A stretch of 35,548 nucleotides of DNA, taken from contig CADCBK010000015.1 of assembly GCA_902799665.1 (NCBI GenBank), positions 1 to 35,548 of the forward strand, read 5' to 3'. Origin of the DNA: an uncultured Spirochaetaceae bacterium (GTDB taxonomy: Bacteria; Spirochaetota; Spirochaetia; Treponematales; Treponemataceae). Shown in pieces: positions 14,701 to 22,204 of this stretch. Numbering within the stretch: the first letter of the stretch is position 1; each line of letters begins with the position of its first letter. The position numbers and the translations under genes are program-made. Under the pieces are notes generated by a model, which was given only the letters and a program-made list of their open reading frames with translations, had not been told where the DNA came from and did not search any database.

Positions 14701-15822
14701 ATGATTCAATTTGCGGACGAAGCGGTAATTACAGTATCCTCAGGCAAAGGCGGAAACGGCTGCATTTCCTTTAGGCGCGAAAAATACATTCCGCTTGGAG
14801 GGCCTTCCGGCGGAGACGGCGGAAAGGGCGGCGACGTTTACTTTGTCGTAAAGCGCAACATGCGAACCTTGTCGCGCTTGCGCCGCCGGCCGATTCTTAA
14901 GGCTAGGAACGGAACGGACGGAATGAGCTGGGGCAAGTACGGCGCCGCCGGCGAGGATTTGGTCATACCGGTTCCTCCCGGAACAACCTTGCGCGACGCC
15001 GAGACCGGCGAATTGCTGCATGACTTTACGACCCAAAGCGAGGACGAAAAATTCCTCCTTTTAAAAGGCGGAAACGGCGGCTGGGGAAACATTCACTTTA
15101 AGTCCTCCACAAACCAGGCGCCTAGAATCGCCAACAAGGGCGAGCCGGGAACGGTGAAAAAAATCCGGGTCGAGCTAAGCGTTATGGCCGACGTCGGCTT
15201 GGTCGGCTTTCCAAACGCGGGAAAGTCGTCGCTTTTGACCGCTTTTACCAACGCCAGGCCAAAAATCGCGCCTTATCCTTTTACGACCAAAATTCCAAAC
15301 TTGGGCGTATTGCGGGTTGACGACGAGCGCGACATAATCATCGCGGACATTCCGGGAATCATAGAGGGCGCGAGCGAAGGCGTGGGCCTGGGCTTTAAAT
15401 TCCTAAAGCACGTTTCCCGCACGCAATGCCTTTTGTTCATAATAGACTCAAGCGACGAAAACTATTTGACGGCTTACGAGACGCTCAGCAAGGAAGTGGA
15501 GACTTATTCCAAGGAACTGGCCCAAAAGCCGCGGATGGTTTTGTTCAATAAAATCGATGTCGAGGGTGCCAAGGAAAGAGCCGACGAGGCCGCTAAAAAG
15601 ATTAAGGATGCCGACAAGGACGTTTTTGTTTTGTCCGCCTCGGTCTTGAACAACATCGGAATGGCGGCTTTAAGGAACGCCTTGATTCAATTGGTGGACA
15701 AGTTGGAAGGCAGTCTGGAAAGGACTGGAGAAGGCGCGGCCCCTTCCGTCAGCTCTTTTATGGCGGAACGGGAGTCAATCGACGACGACGCGGAAGTCCA
15801 GTATCCGGGGAGCGAAAGTTGA
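14701..15822 (+). CDS. obgE: Obg-family GTPase ObgE/CgtA
   Basis: The product is 373 residues. The N-terminal Obg fold is glycine-rich ('SSGKGGNGCISFRREKYIP', 'GGPSGGDGGKGGDVYFV'). The G domain carries G1 GFPNAGKS (169-176), G3 DIPGIIEGASEGVGLG, G4 NKID and G5 SAS. ObgE binds the 50S subunit late in assembly and responds to (p)ppGpp in other bacteria. The roughly 40-residue acidic tail after the G domain is variable in the family. Its TGA overlaps the next start (TTGA), so nadD is translationally coupled. It heads the block obgE-nadD-yqeK-LCP-rsfS. Confidence 0.97.
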   Translation: MIQFADEAVITVSSGKGGNGCISFRREKYIPLGGPSGGDGGKGGDVYFVVKRNMRTLSRLRRRPILKARNGTDGMSWGKYGAAGEDLVIPVPPGTTLRDAETGELLHDFTTQSEDEKFLLLKGGNGGWGNIHFKSSTNQAPRIANKGEPGTVKKIRVELSVMADVGLVGFPNAGKSSLLTAFTNARPKIAPYPFTTKIPNLGVLRVDDERDIIIADIPGIIEGASEGVGLGFKFLKHVSRTQCLLFIIDSSDENYLTAYETLSKEVETYSKELAQKPRMVLFNKIDVEGAKERADEAAKKIKDADKDVFVLSASVLNNIGMAALRNALIQLVDKLEGSLERTGEGAAPSVSSFMAERESIDDDAEVQYPGSES

Positions 15823-16487
15823 GGTTAGCCATTTACGGGGGGAGCTTTAATCCCATTCACTATGGGCACTTGGCCATGGCCGACGAAGCGCTTTCGTTGG
15901 GCTACGACAAGCTTTTGTTCGTGCCTACTTTCATTTCGCCCCACAAGCAATTGTCGGCCAGCGTTTCCCCTTCAAGCCGCTTGGCCATGCTTGAGGCCGC
16001 CATCACGGGAAACCCGAAGTTTGAGATTGAGCCTTGCGAAATCCAGCGCGGCGGCGTTTCCTACACGATAGACACTGTCCGCTTTTTGCTTGAAAAATAC
16101 AGGGGCCGCGTTGACGGAAAGCTGGGCTTGGTCATGGGCCAGGAAATCGCCGCCGAATTCCACAAGTGGAAGGAAGCGGAGCAAGTGGCGGCCTTTTGCG
16201 ACTTGATAATAGCCTCCAGGCAGAATGTCGGCGAAAGGAAATTCTTTTCGTCGGCAAACAAGCCGCGCGGAGACTATGTCGGCGGCGTGGACGCCAGCGG
16301 CCAGTTCATGGGCGTGGACAAAAGCCGCTTTGCCTGGCCTTACAAGGAGCTTAAGAACGTCATCGTTCCGATATCCTCCACCGAGATAAGGAGCCGCATC
16401 GCGCAGGGTAAAAGCTGGAGATACCTTGTTCCGCAGTCGGTTTATGAATATATTGTGGCAAACAGGCTTTATGGATGTAAACAATAG
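15819..16487 (+). CDS. nadD: nicotinate-nucleotide adenylyltransferase
   Basis: The product is 222 residues from TTG 15819, with GGGGAG six bases upstream and a four-base overlap with the obgE stop. The nucleotidyltransferase signature YGGSFNPIHYGHLAMADEA, the motif 'VMGQEIAAEFHKWKEAE', and the C-terminal 'PISSTEIRSRIAQGKSWRYL' identify NadD. It adenylates nicotinate mononucleotide with ATP in NAD synthesis in the cytoplasm. The reading frame overlaps yqeK by 17 bases. NadD next to a YqeK homologue is a widespread arrangement. Confidence 0.95.
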   Translation: MRLAIYGGSFNPIHYGHLAMADEALSLGYDKLLFVPTFISPHKQLSASVSPSSRLAMLEAAITGNPKFEIEPCEIQRGGVSYTIDTVRFLLEKYRGRVDGKLGLVMGQEIAAEFHKWKEAEQVAAFCDLIIASRQNVGERKFFSSANKPRGDYVGGVDASGQFMGVDKSRFAWPYKELKNVIVPISSTEIRSRIAQGKSWRYLVPQSVYEYIVANRLYGCKQ

Positions 16488-17058
16488 ATTGCTTCTTGCC
16501 GAGCTGACTGAGAGCGTAAGGAAATACGCCTTGGGGGCCGTGAGCGAGGAGCGCTACAAGCACAGCGTGCGGGTCGCCCAAACTTGCGCCAAGCTTTGCG
16601 AAAAACACGGCATGAACGCGCAAGTCGGCTTTTTTGTTGGAATCGCCCACGACATTTGCAAAAGCATGGGCGACGAGGCTTTGCTAAAGACCGCCGCCCT
16701 TGACGGAGAGCCTATCCTAAAAATGGAAAGCTCAAAGCCGTCTCTTTTGCACGGCAGGGCGGCCGCGGTTTTGCTGCGCGACAATTGGAGCGTTGACGAC
16801 AAGGATATTTTGGAAGCCGTCGCCAACCACACTTTTGGAAAGGTCGGAATGGGCGACTTGGCGAAGCTTTTGTACGTCGCCGACAAGATAGAGCCGGGGC
16901 GCGAGAACGTCACCGAGGAATACACCGAGCGCCTTATGGCGATGAGCGTGAACCAGATGACTGCCGCTGTGGTCAAAGAAAGCATGGATTACTTGAAGTC
17001 CAAGGGCAAGAAGGTCGCGCCGGAGACAAAGGCTTTTTACAAAAGCCTTTTAGATTGA
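16471..17058 (+). CDS. yqeK: YqeK-type HD hydrolase (bis-(nucleosyl)-tetraphosphatase)
   Basis: The product is 195 residues. HD-domain metal ligands appear in YKHSVRVAQ, GIAHDICK and NHTFGK, and the family signature 'LLYVADKIEPGRENV' is clear. YqeK enzymes split Ap4A symmetrically into two ADP. The ATG at 16471 is taken because MDVNNRLLLAELTESVRKY begins the homologous region; earlier starts lie deeper inside nadD. It overlaps nadD by 17 bases and precedes the LCP gene by 19. Confidence 0.9.
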   Translation: MDVNNRLLLAELTESVRKYALGAVSEERYKHSVRVAQTCAKLCEKHGMNAQVGFFVGIAHDICKSMGDEALLKTAALDGEPILKMESSKPSLLHGRAAAVLLRDNWSVDDKDILEAVANHTFGKVGMGDLAKLLYVADKIEPGRENVTEEYTERLMAMSVNQMTAAVVKESMDYLKSKGKKVAPETKAFYKSLLD

Positions 17059-17077
17059 TTTTAGGACGAGGTTTAAA

Positions 17078-18295
17078 ATGGGCTTGAAACGCGAGCGCAA
17101 AGGAATGATTTTTCTCGTTTTGATAGTCGCGATTTTTTTGTCGCTGATAGTTTCGTTTTACGTTTACTTGCGGGCCGATTCCGTCAAGGACAAGCTTAAG
17201 ACCGACCCGATCATCAAGGCCTTGATATTGATAGAGGACGGCCCAAACGTAGTTTTCACCGACGTCTTTTTGGCTTACGCCGAATCCGGGAAGGGCGCCT
17301 TGATAACGATTCCCGAAAACACAGGCGCGATTTACGAGTCTCTTGGCCGCGTTGACAGAATCGACGCGGTGTTCAAGGAAAAGGGCGTTGACGCTTACAA
17401 GCGCGAAGTGGAAAACCTTTTGGACTTGGATTTGTCCTATACGATAGAAATTCAGCTTTCGGACTTTGAGCGCTTGGCGGATTTGCTTGGCGGCCTTGGA
17501 GTTTTCATTCCGCAGCCTGTGGACGCGCGCGGCCCCAACGGCGAGATTTGGCTTTTGCCGTCAGGCGCCGTCCGCCTTTTTGGAAGCAAGGTCACGACTT
17601 ACATGACATACAACTTGGAAAGCGAAGATGACGATTCCGTCCAGGACAGGCGCCAGTCCATGTTGGTCGCTCTTTTGGCCGCGCTTCGCAAAAACCGCAA
17701 CGTGATTTTCCAGCGCGAAAATTTCAAGCAGTTCCTTCCGTGCTTTTCCAGCAACCTAAGCCAAAAGGACTTTGCCGAATTGCTAGAGATTGTCACCCGC
17801 ATTGACTATGAGCGCGTCACCCAGCTTGAGGTTACGGGGCTTAACCAAAGCGTGGACGGAAAGATTTTGCTTTACCCGTTTAGGAACGGAGACTTCATAA
17901 AGGAAGTCGCCAAGAGAACGGTGTCTTCAATCATTCAGGCTTCCGGCTCTGGCGGCGACCGAACTTATGTTTTGGAAATTCAAAACGGAACAAAGGTCCA
18001 AGGCTTGGCGCGCAACACGCAGATTCTCTTGCAGGGAGCGGGTTTTGAAGTCTTGAACGTTTCAAACGCGCCGTCTAACGACTACGAGCAAACGGAAATT
18101 GTAGACCTAATCGGAAACCGCGACGCGGCCAAATCGCTTGGAGATTTTATTAGATGCTCAAAAATCACCGAAGCGCGCGTCGCCGCCGAAGGGGAGAACG
18201 TCGAAACGCCAAACTTCGACTTTATATTGATATTGGGCCGCGATTTTGACGGCCGCTACGTTCATGGCCAGCTTTCGGCGGGCCAAGAGCAGTGA
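17078..18295 (+). CDS. LytR-CpsA-Psr-like membrane protein with LytR C-terminal domain, LCP arginines missing
   Basis: The product is 405 residues with GAGG before the ATG. One N-terminal membrane anchor (about 10-32) is followed by a divergent LCP region: 'VVFTDVFLAYAESGKGALITIPEN', 'LADLLGGLGVFIP', 'LPSGAVRLFGSK' and 'DRRQSMLVALLAAL'. A LytR_C domain spans about 295-385 ('YVLEIQNGTKVQGLARNTQI'). Canonical LCP proteins transfer polyprenyl-linked glycopolymers to peptidoglycan and use arginines in RSDT, PRD and YxRxR contexts. Here those places read FTDV, PEN and YMTYNLE, so catalysis is doubtful. Treponemes lack wall teichoic acids, which fits a changed role. The position between yqeK and rsfS is conserved. 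Confidence 0.85.
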   Translation: MGLKRERKGMIFLVLIVAIFLSLIVSFYVYLRADSVKDKLKTDPIIKALILIEDGPNVVFTDVFLAYAESGKGALITIPENTGAIYESLGRVDRIDAVFKEKGVDAYKREVENLLDLDLSYTIEIQLSDFERLADLLGGLGVFIPQPVDARGPNGEIWLLPSGAVRLFGSKVTTYMTYNLESEDDDSVQDRRQSMLVALLAALRKNRNVIFQRENFKQFLPCFSSNLSQKDFAELLEIVTRIDYERVTQLEVTGLNQSVDGKILLYPFRNGDFIKEVAKRTVSSIIQASGSGGDRTYVLEIQNGTKVQGLARNTQILLQGAGFEVLNVSNAPSNDYEQTEIVDLIGNRDAAKSLGDFIRCSKITEARVAAEGENVETPNFDFILILGRDFDGRYVHGQLSAGQEQ

Positions 18296-18313
18296 CGCTA
18301 GGAGGACAAAAAC

Positions 18314-18667
18314 ATGGACAATAAAACAACGCAGGAAAAGGCCCAGGAATTGGCCCGCTTGATTCAGGACGGAAAGGGAGACAATGTCGCTCTCCTTGAC
18401 ATCTCCGAATTGAACAGTTGGACGGATTACTTTGTGATCGCCACGGTTACAAGCTCGGCCCAGTCGCAAGGCTTGCAAAAGCAAATCAAGGACTACATCA
18501 AGGATTCAGGCCTTGAAATTCACAAGACCAACAAGAAAATCGCCGACGGCGACGATTGGAATTTAATTGACTTGGGAAGCATAGTCATCCACTTGATGTC
18601 AAAAGAGGCAAGGGAATTTTACGATTTGGAAAAGCTTTGGCACGCTGGAAAGCGGCTGGACTTTTAA
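18314..18667 (+). CDS. rsfS: ribosome silencing factor RsfS
   Basis: The product is 117 residues with AGGAGG ahead of the ATG. It matches the RsfS/Iojap family along its length: 'VALLDISELNSWTDYFVIAT', 'SSAQSQGLQKQIKDYIKD', 'DWNLIDLGSIVIHLMSKEAR' and the terminal 'YDLEKLWHAGKRLDF'. RsfS binds L14 and blocks subunit joining when nutrients are low. It is the last gene of the obgE block. Its stop is only 7 nt from the stop of the convergent small acidic gene, with no terminator hairpin in between. Confidence 0.96.
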   Translation: MDNKTTQEKAQELARLIQDGKGDNVALLDISELNSWTDYFVIATVTSSAQSQGLQKQIKDYIKDSGLEIHKTNKKIADGDDWNLIDLGSIVIHLMSKEAREFYDLEKLWHAGKRLDF

Positions 18668-18674
18668 CGGCGGC

Positions 18675-18884
18675 TTAAAATTTCAGCGAGTCTGAATCGC
18701 CGTCGGCGAAGTCGTTGTCGGCCCATTCCTCGTTAAGAATTTCGTCGTCGTAGACAGAAAAACTTGGAACGCTTTCGTCATATTCAAAGTCGGAAGCGTC
18801 GTCAGTCGCCAAGTCTTCGCTCACTTCATCTGTGTACAAAAACTCAACGCTCTCGTTTTCAATGGAATTGGGATCAGCGGACAT
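18675..18884 (-). CDS. small acidic protein of unknown function
   Basis: The product is 69 residues from the ATG at 18884, with GAGG five bases upstream and its own near-consensus promoter. The sequence is strongly acidic with repeated D/E-S-Y-F clusters (for example 'DDASDFEYDESVPSFSVYDD') and ends DSDSLKF. It has no signal peptide and is probably disordered. A longer reading from 18986 is rejected because it would run through the promoter. I do not recognise the family. The acidic character would fit an RNA-polymerase or chaperone-binding peptide, but nothing in the sequence proves this. Confidence 0.65.
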   Translation of the reverse strand: MSADPNSIENESVEFLYTDEVSEDLATDDASDFEYDESVPSFSVYDDEILNEEWADNDFADGDSDSLKF

Positions 18885-18903
18885 AGATACCTCGGATGAA
18901 TGA

Positions 18904-18932
18904 AATATATATTTTTTCGCTTTTTTTGTCAA
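18904..18932 (-). promoter_or_regulatory. promoter of the small acidic gene
   Basis: Minus-strand TTGACA (18932-18927) and TATATT (18909-18904) are separated by exactly 17 A-rich bases. The predicted leader is about 13 nt and includes GAGG. Confidence 0.8.
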
Positions 18933-19025
18933 CTTGAATTCTTCGCTTGGCCGCAAGAAAACCGCTTTTTTTTTTCGGGAAGGCAAATATAAAGAAAAAT
19001 TATATTAAAGGCGCGGGCTAAACTA

Positions 19026-19053
19026 TTGACAAAAGTTTGGCAATTTGTATAAT
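19026..19053 (+). promoter_or_regulatory. promoter of ispE-spoVG, implying a near-leaderless transcript
   Basis: TTGACA (19026-19031) and TATAAT (19048-19053) are separated by 16 bp. Only ten bases lie between the -10 element and the ATG at 19064, so the untranslated leader would be about three bases. Confidence 0.8.
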
Positions 19054-19063
19054 TGTAAAAACT

Positions 19064-19921
19064 ATGTTGGGTGAAATTTGCGTTCATGCGCCTGCCAAAA
19101 TTAATTTGGGCTTGCGCGTTCTCCCAAAAAGAGAGGACGGATTCCACCCGATAGAAAGCGTTTTTGCGACTGTGGGATTGAGCGATTTGTTAACCGTCAG
19201 TCCCTTGCCGGAACAAAATGTTTGCAAGGTTTCTTGCGGACAAGCTGTTCTTCCGCAGGAAAACACAGTCACTTCCGCCTATCAGGCCGCCAAAAGCGTC
19301 TTGGGGCGGGATTTGCCGGGGCTAAGCGTTCAGTTGACTAAACGCATTCCCTTGGGCGGCGGTTTGGGAGGAGGTTCCTCTGACGCCGCGGCTGTCTTGA
19401 CGGCCCTGCAAAAACTAGGCGTCGCTATTCCAAGCGGCGCGGCTTATGAAATAGCCGCGAAAGTAGGAAGCGATGTGTTTTTCTTTCTGAGCCTTAACGG
19501 AAAGCCTAACGGCGCCGCGATAGTTTCAGGAAGAGGGGACTTAGTAAAGCCAATAAGCCCCAGATGTGATTTGCATTACGTTCTGGTTTTCCCAGGCGTT
19601 CATTCGTCGACCCCGGAGGCATACGCCGCGATTGACGAAAGCGCTAGGAGTCCCGAAAGCGAGTATTTGTCGTTAGACGAGCTTGAGAGCGTTTACAAGG
19701 GTCCAGTCAAGGATTGGAGATTTATAAACGATTTCACTCCGGTCATAGCGGCCAAGTATTCTAAAGTCCAGCAGGCGTTGGTTGACGTAAAGGCCAGCGG
19801 CGCTCTGTTTTGTGATATGTCAGGCTCTGGTTCGACGGTTTTTGGCGTTTATGAATCTGCAAGGCAGGCTCAAGGCGCGATGAATCTTCTTTCTGGAAAA
19901 TGGAACGCGACTTTATTATAA
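19064..19921 (+). CDS. ispE: 4-diphosphocytidyl-2-C-methyl-D-erythritol kinase
   Basis: The product is 285 residues from the ATG at 19064. The GHMP-kinase motifs are clear: 'HAPAKINLGLRVLPKREDGFH', the ATP loop IPLGGGLGGGSSDAAAVL, and the C-terminal 'ALFCDMSGSGSTVFGVYE'. IspE phosphorylates CDP-methylerythritol in the non-mevalonate isoprenoid pathway. A TTG at 19037 lies inside the promoter and is rejected. No Shine-Dalgarno precedes the ATG, consistent with leaderless initiation. Next, 19 nt downstream, is spoVG, a neighbour of ispE in many bacteria. Confidence 0.95.
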   Translation: MLGEICVHAPAKINLGLRVLPKREDGFHPIESVFATVGLSDLLTVSPLPEQNVCKVSCGQAVLPQENTVTSAYQAAKSVLGRDLPGLSVQLTKRIPLGGGLGGGSSDAAAVLTALQKLGVAIPSGAAYEIAAKVGSDVFFFLSLNGKPNGAAIVSGRGDLVKPISPRCDLHYVLVFPGVHSSTPEAYAAIDESARSPESEYLSLDELESVYKGPVKDWRFINDFTPVIAAKYSKVQQALVDVKASGALFCDMSGSGSTVFGVYESARQAQGAMNLLSGKWNATLL

Positions 19922-19940
19922 AAAGTAAAGGAGATGCATT

Positions 19941-20234
19941 ATGCAAATTACAGAATTGCGCATCCGAAAAGTGACGGGCGAAGGAAAGCTTCGCGCTTAT
20001 GTTACAATTACATTTGACAACTGCTTTGTTGTTCACAATGTAAAAATTATTGAGGGCAAGGACGGCCTTTTTATCGCTATGCCTAGCAAAAAGACCGCCG
20101 CCGGAGAATACAAGGATGTTGCCCATCCTATCAGCCCGGAATTCCGTTCTGAACTCCAGAATAGAATCTTGGACGATTACAACAGCGGAAAGGTCATCGA
20201 GGCTTCCGCCGCTTCTGATTCTTCGGCTGAATAA
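19941..20234 (+). CDS. spoVG: SpoVG family RNA/DNA-binding regulator
   Basis: The product is 97 residues with AAAGGAG seven bases before the ATG. The core 'MQITELRIRKVTGEGKLRAYVTITFDNCFVVHNVKIIEGKDGLFIAMPS' and 'YKDVAHPISPEFRSELQNRI' is typical SpoVG. In Borrelia and Firmicutes this small protein binds nucleic acids and modulates expression of other genes. The tail after about residue 85 is short and Ser/Ala-rich. It is co-transcribed with ispE and followed 46 nt later by tRNA-Gln. Confidence 0.96.
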   Translation: MQITELRIRKVTGEGKLRAYVTITFDNCFVVHNVKIIEGKDGLFIAMPSKKTAAGEYKDVAHPISPEFRSELQNRILDDYNSGKVIEASAASDSSAE

Positions 20235-20280
20235 CGGAGATTGCCGCAAGGGCTTGGCCTAAGCGCTTTCTTATATACTT

Positions 20281-20353
20281 TGGGACGTCGGCAAGCGGTA
20301 AGCCAACGGTTTTTGGTGCCGTCATTCCACAGGTTCGAATCCTGTCGTCCCAG
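20281..20353 (+). tRNA. tRNA-Gln (anticodon TTG)
   Basis: The acceptor TGGGACG pairs with CGTCCCA. The anticodon stem ACGGT/GCCGT surrounds TTTTGGT (anticodon TTG at 20313-20315). The T arm is ACAGG-TTCGAAT-CCTGT, and the discriminator is G. A TATACT lies at 20273-20278 but has no good -35, so the tRNA is probably processed from the ispE-spoVG-rplY transcript. Confidence 0.93.
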
Positions 20354-20386
20354 ATTTTTTTATTAAGGTTTTATAGGGGTTAGAAA

Positions 20387-20935
20387 ATGGACTTGATCAT
20401 TAACGCAAAAACTCGCTCTACAACGGGCCGCGCCAACGCAAAGAGAATGCGCTTGCAGGGAAGGATTCCCGCTGTATTGTACAACCATGAAGGCAAGTCG
20501 ACAATGTTGGACATTGACGAAGTTGAATTCAACAAGATTTGGAGAAACGTCACACCCTCAACTTTGATTAAAGTTACTGTTGACGGCGCTTCTCATGACG
20601 TTTTCATCAAAGACGCTGAATACAATATTCGCAACGACAAAGTTCTTCACGCCGATTTCTTTGAGCCCGCCGCTGACCAGGCTATCACAATGAAGATGCC
20701 CGTTCACTTGGTCGGAACTCCCGCCGGCGTCCTTAAGGGCGGATTCTTGCTCAAGCAGGCTCCGGAAGTTCAAATCAAGGCGGTTGCCTCAAAGATGCCC
20801 GCCCGCGTTGACGCTGACATTTCCGGCGTGAACATCGGCGAGAAATTCCTCGTTAAGAATCTCAATTTGGGGGACGGTGTAACAGTGCTTACTGACGCGG
20901 AAGTCGCGTTGGCCAGCGTTAAACCGGCGAGATAA
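20387..20935 (+). CDS. rplY: 50S ribosomal protein L25 (Ctc/TL5 type)
   Basis: The product is 182 residues, the long form of bL25 with the C-terminal CTC domain. The 5S rRNA-binding half shows 'TTGRANAKRMRLQGRIPAVLYNHEGKS', and the CTC half shows 'MKMPVHLVGTPAGVLKGGFL' and 'DADISGVNIGEKFLV'. The start has AGGGG upstream. It follows tRNA-Gln by 33 nt and ends before a strong terminator. This long form is often linked to general stress in other phyla. Confidence 0.96.
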   Translation: MDLIINAKTRSTTGRANAKRMRLQGRIPAVLYNHEGKSTMLDIDEVEFNKIWRNVTPSTLIKVTVDGASHDVFIKDAEYNIRNDKVLHADFFEPAADQAITMKMPVHLVGTPAGVLKGGFLLKQAPEVQIKAVASKMPARVDADISGVNIGEKFLVKNLNLGDGVTVLTDAEVALASVKPAR

Positions 20936-20990
20936 TTTATAGGGAGCCTTGCGCTGTTGTCGCGGGCTTTCTTGTTTAACCGTCAGGCAG

Positions 20991-21020
20991 AGCCTCCGTT
21001 TTTTCGGAGGCTTTTTTTTT
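20991..21020 (+). terminator. intrinsic terminator after rplY
   Basis: AGCCTCCG (20991-20998) and CGGAGGCT (21005-21012) enclose six T residues and are followed by eight more Ts to 21020. It separates rplY from tilS, whose start is 6 nt further on. Confidence 0.92.
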
Positions 21021-21025
21021 GAGCG

Positions 21026-22204
21026 GTGGGCGATTTGACTGCATTTGAAGAAAAGCTTTTTGACTCTTTAAAAAAACTCATCGGCCCGGAGGAGTTTGGC
21101 CGGACAAAAGTTTTGGGAGCGGCGGTTTCTGGCGGCGCTGATTCCGTGAGCCTGCTTTGCGCGTTGGCAAAAATAAAGGAGGGCTTAGAAGGCGGCTCCA
21201 AAAAAGAGTTGCCGGAAGCCGGGCAAAAGGCTAAAGGCCGCCCGTTTTTTCCAAAAATCGTTTGCGTCACGGTTGACCATTCAATCAGGCCAGAAGAGGA
21301 AAGCTCCGGCGACGCGGCCTTTGTCAAAAGCCTCTGCCAAAAACTTGGCGTTGAATGCGCCGTAAAAAAAATTGAGCGGGGCGCGGTGGAGCGCCTGGCC
21401 GCCCAACGCGGAAAGGGTGTCGAAGAAGCCGCCCGCTTTTTGCGCTACCAAAAATTTGAGGGCTTTGCAAAAGAAAGCGGCGCCCAATTCATTTGTTTGG
21501 CCCACAATCAAAACGACGCGCTTGAAACCTTGCTGATGCGCTTTTTGCAGGGCTCTTCCGCCGCGTATGGAATCGCGGCAAGGCGGGAAAAATATCTGCG
21601 GCCGCTTTTGGACTTTAGCCGGGAGCAAATCGAGGAATACTTGCGCTCGCAAAAAATTGATTGGCGGACTGACGCGACAAACAGCGACAATAAGTATTTT
21701 AGGAACAAGGCCCGAAATCTTTTGATTCCTTTTTTGGACCAAAACTTTGAGGGCTGGAAAAAAGCTTTATTGGCGGGCGGCGAAAAAGCCCTTTTTGAGG
21801 ACGGCGCTGTCGAGGCTTTTTTGGAAGACAGGCTTTTGGCCGCGGGAAAGAGCCCGGACTTTTTTGGCGAGGAAGACGGAGAGGGCCTTTCTTTTAGCGC
21901 GGGCCTTTTTAAAAGCCTTCCAGTCGCGCTTAGGCAAAGGCTTCTTTACAGGGCGGCGGGAAAGCTTGGCTTGGAAGAGCGGCTTCCCTATTCTTTTGTA
22001 AGGACTGTTTCTTTTTGGCCTGAAAAAGACTTTAAAAAAACGCTCGCCGCCGGCCTTGAGGCCTCTTCAAAAAAAGATAAAGTTTTTTTAAAAAAAATCA
22101 AAAAAGAGGCGACTGAATCCGGTTTTTTTGATATAATAGTAGGAAAGAACGACGCGGAATCCTCTTATGTCCTTAGGAGCCGCGCGGTTGGCGATGAACT
22201 ATGA
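21026..22204 (+). CDS. tilS: tRNA(Ile)-lysidine synthase
   Basis: The product is 392 residues from GTG 21026; a TTG at 21035 preceded by GGTGG is an equally possible start. The PP-loop motif AAVSGGADSVSLLCAL, the HN motif 'LAHNQNDALETLLMRFLQGS', and 'RPLLDFSREQIEEYLRSQKIDWRTDATNSDNKYFRNKARNLLIP' identify TilS. It converts C34 of tRNA-Ile(CAU) to lysidine so that AUA is read. The C-terminal half is divergent and Phe/Lys-rich. ATGA overlap couples it to the TPR gene. It lies directly behind the rplY terminator with no visible promoter. Confidence 0.93.
   Translation: MGDLTAFEEKLFDSLKKLIGPEEFGRTKVLGAAVSGGADSVSLLCALAKIKEGLEGGSKKELPEAGQKAKGRPFFPKIVCVTVDHSIRPEEESSGDAAFVKSLCQKLGVECAVKKIERGAVERLAAQRGKGVEEAARFLRYQKFEGFAKESGAQFICLAHNQNDALETLLMRFLQGSSAAYGIAARREKYLRPLLDFSREQIEEYLRSQKIDWRTDATNSDNKYFRNKARNLLIPFLDQNFEGWKKALLAGGEKALFEDGAVEAFLEDRLLAAGKSPDFFGEEDGEGLSFSAGLFKSLPVALRQRLLYRAAGKLGLEERLPYSFVRTVSFWPEKDFKKTLAAGLEASSKKDKVFLKKIKKEATESGFFDIIVGKNDAESSYVLRSRAVGDEL

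Noticed and set aside
18675..18986. 103-residue form of the small acidic protein
   Set aside because: The extra N-terminal part would be translated from the promoter region and lacks a ribosome-binding site.
20253..20278. Dedicated promoter for tRNA-Gln
   Set aside because: A TATACT is present, but the nearest -35-like TTGGCC is only 14 bp away. Co-transcription with spoVG is simpler.
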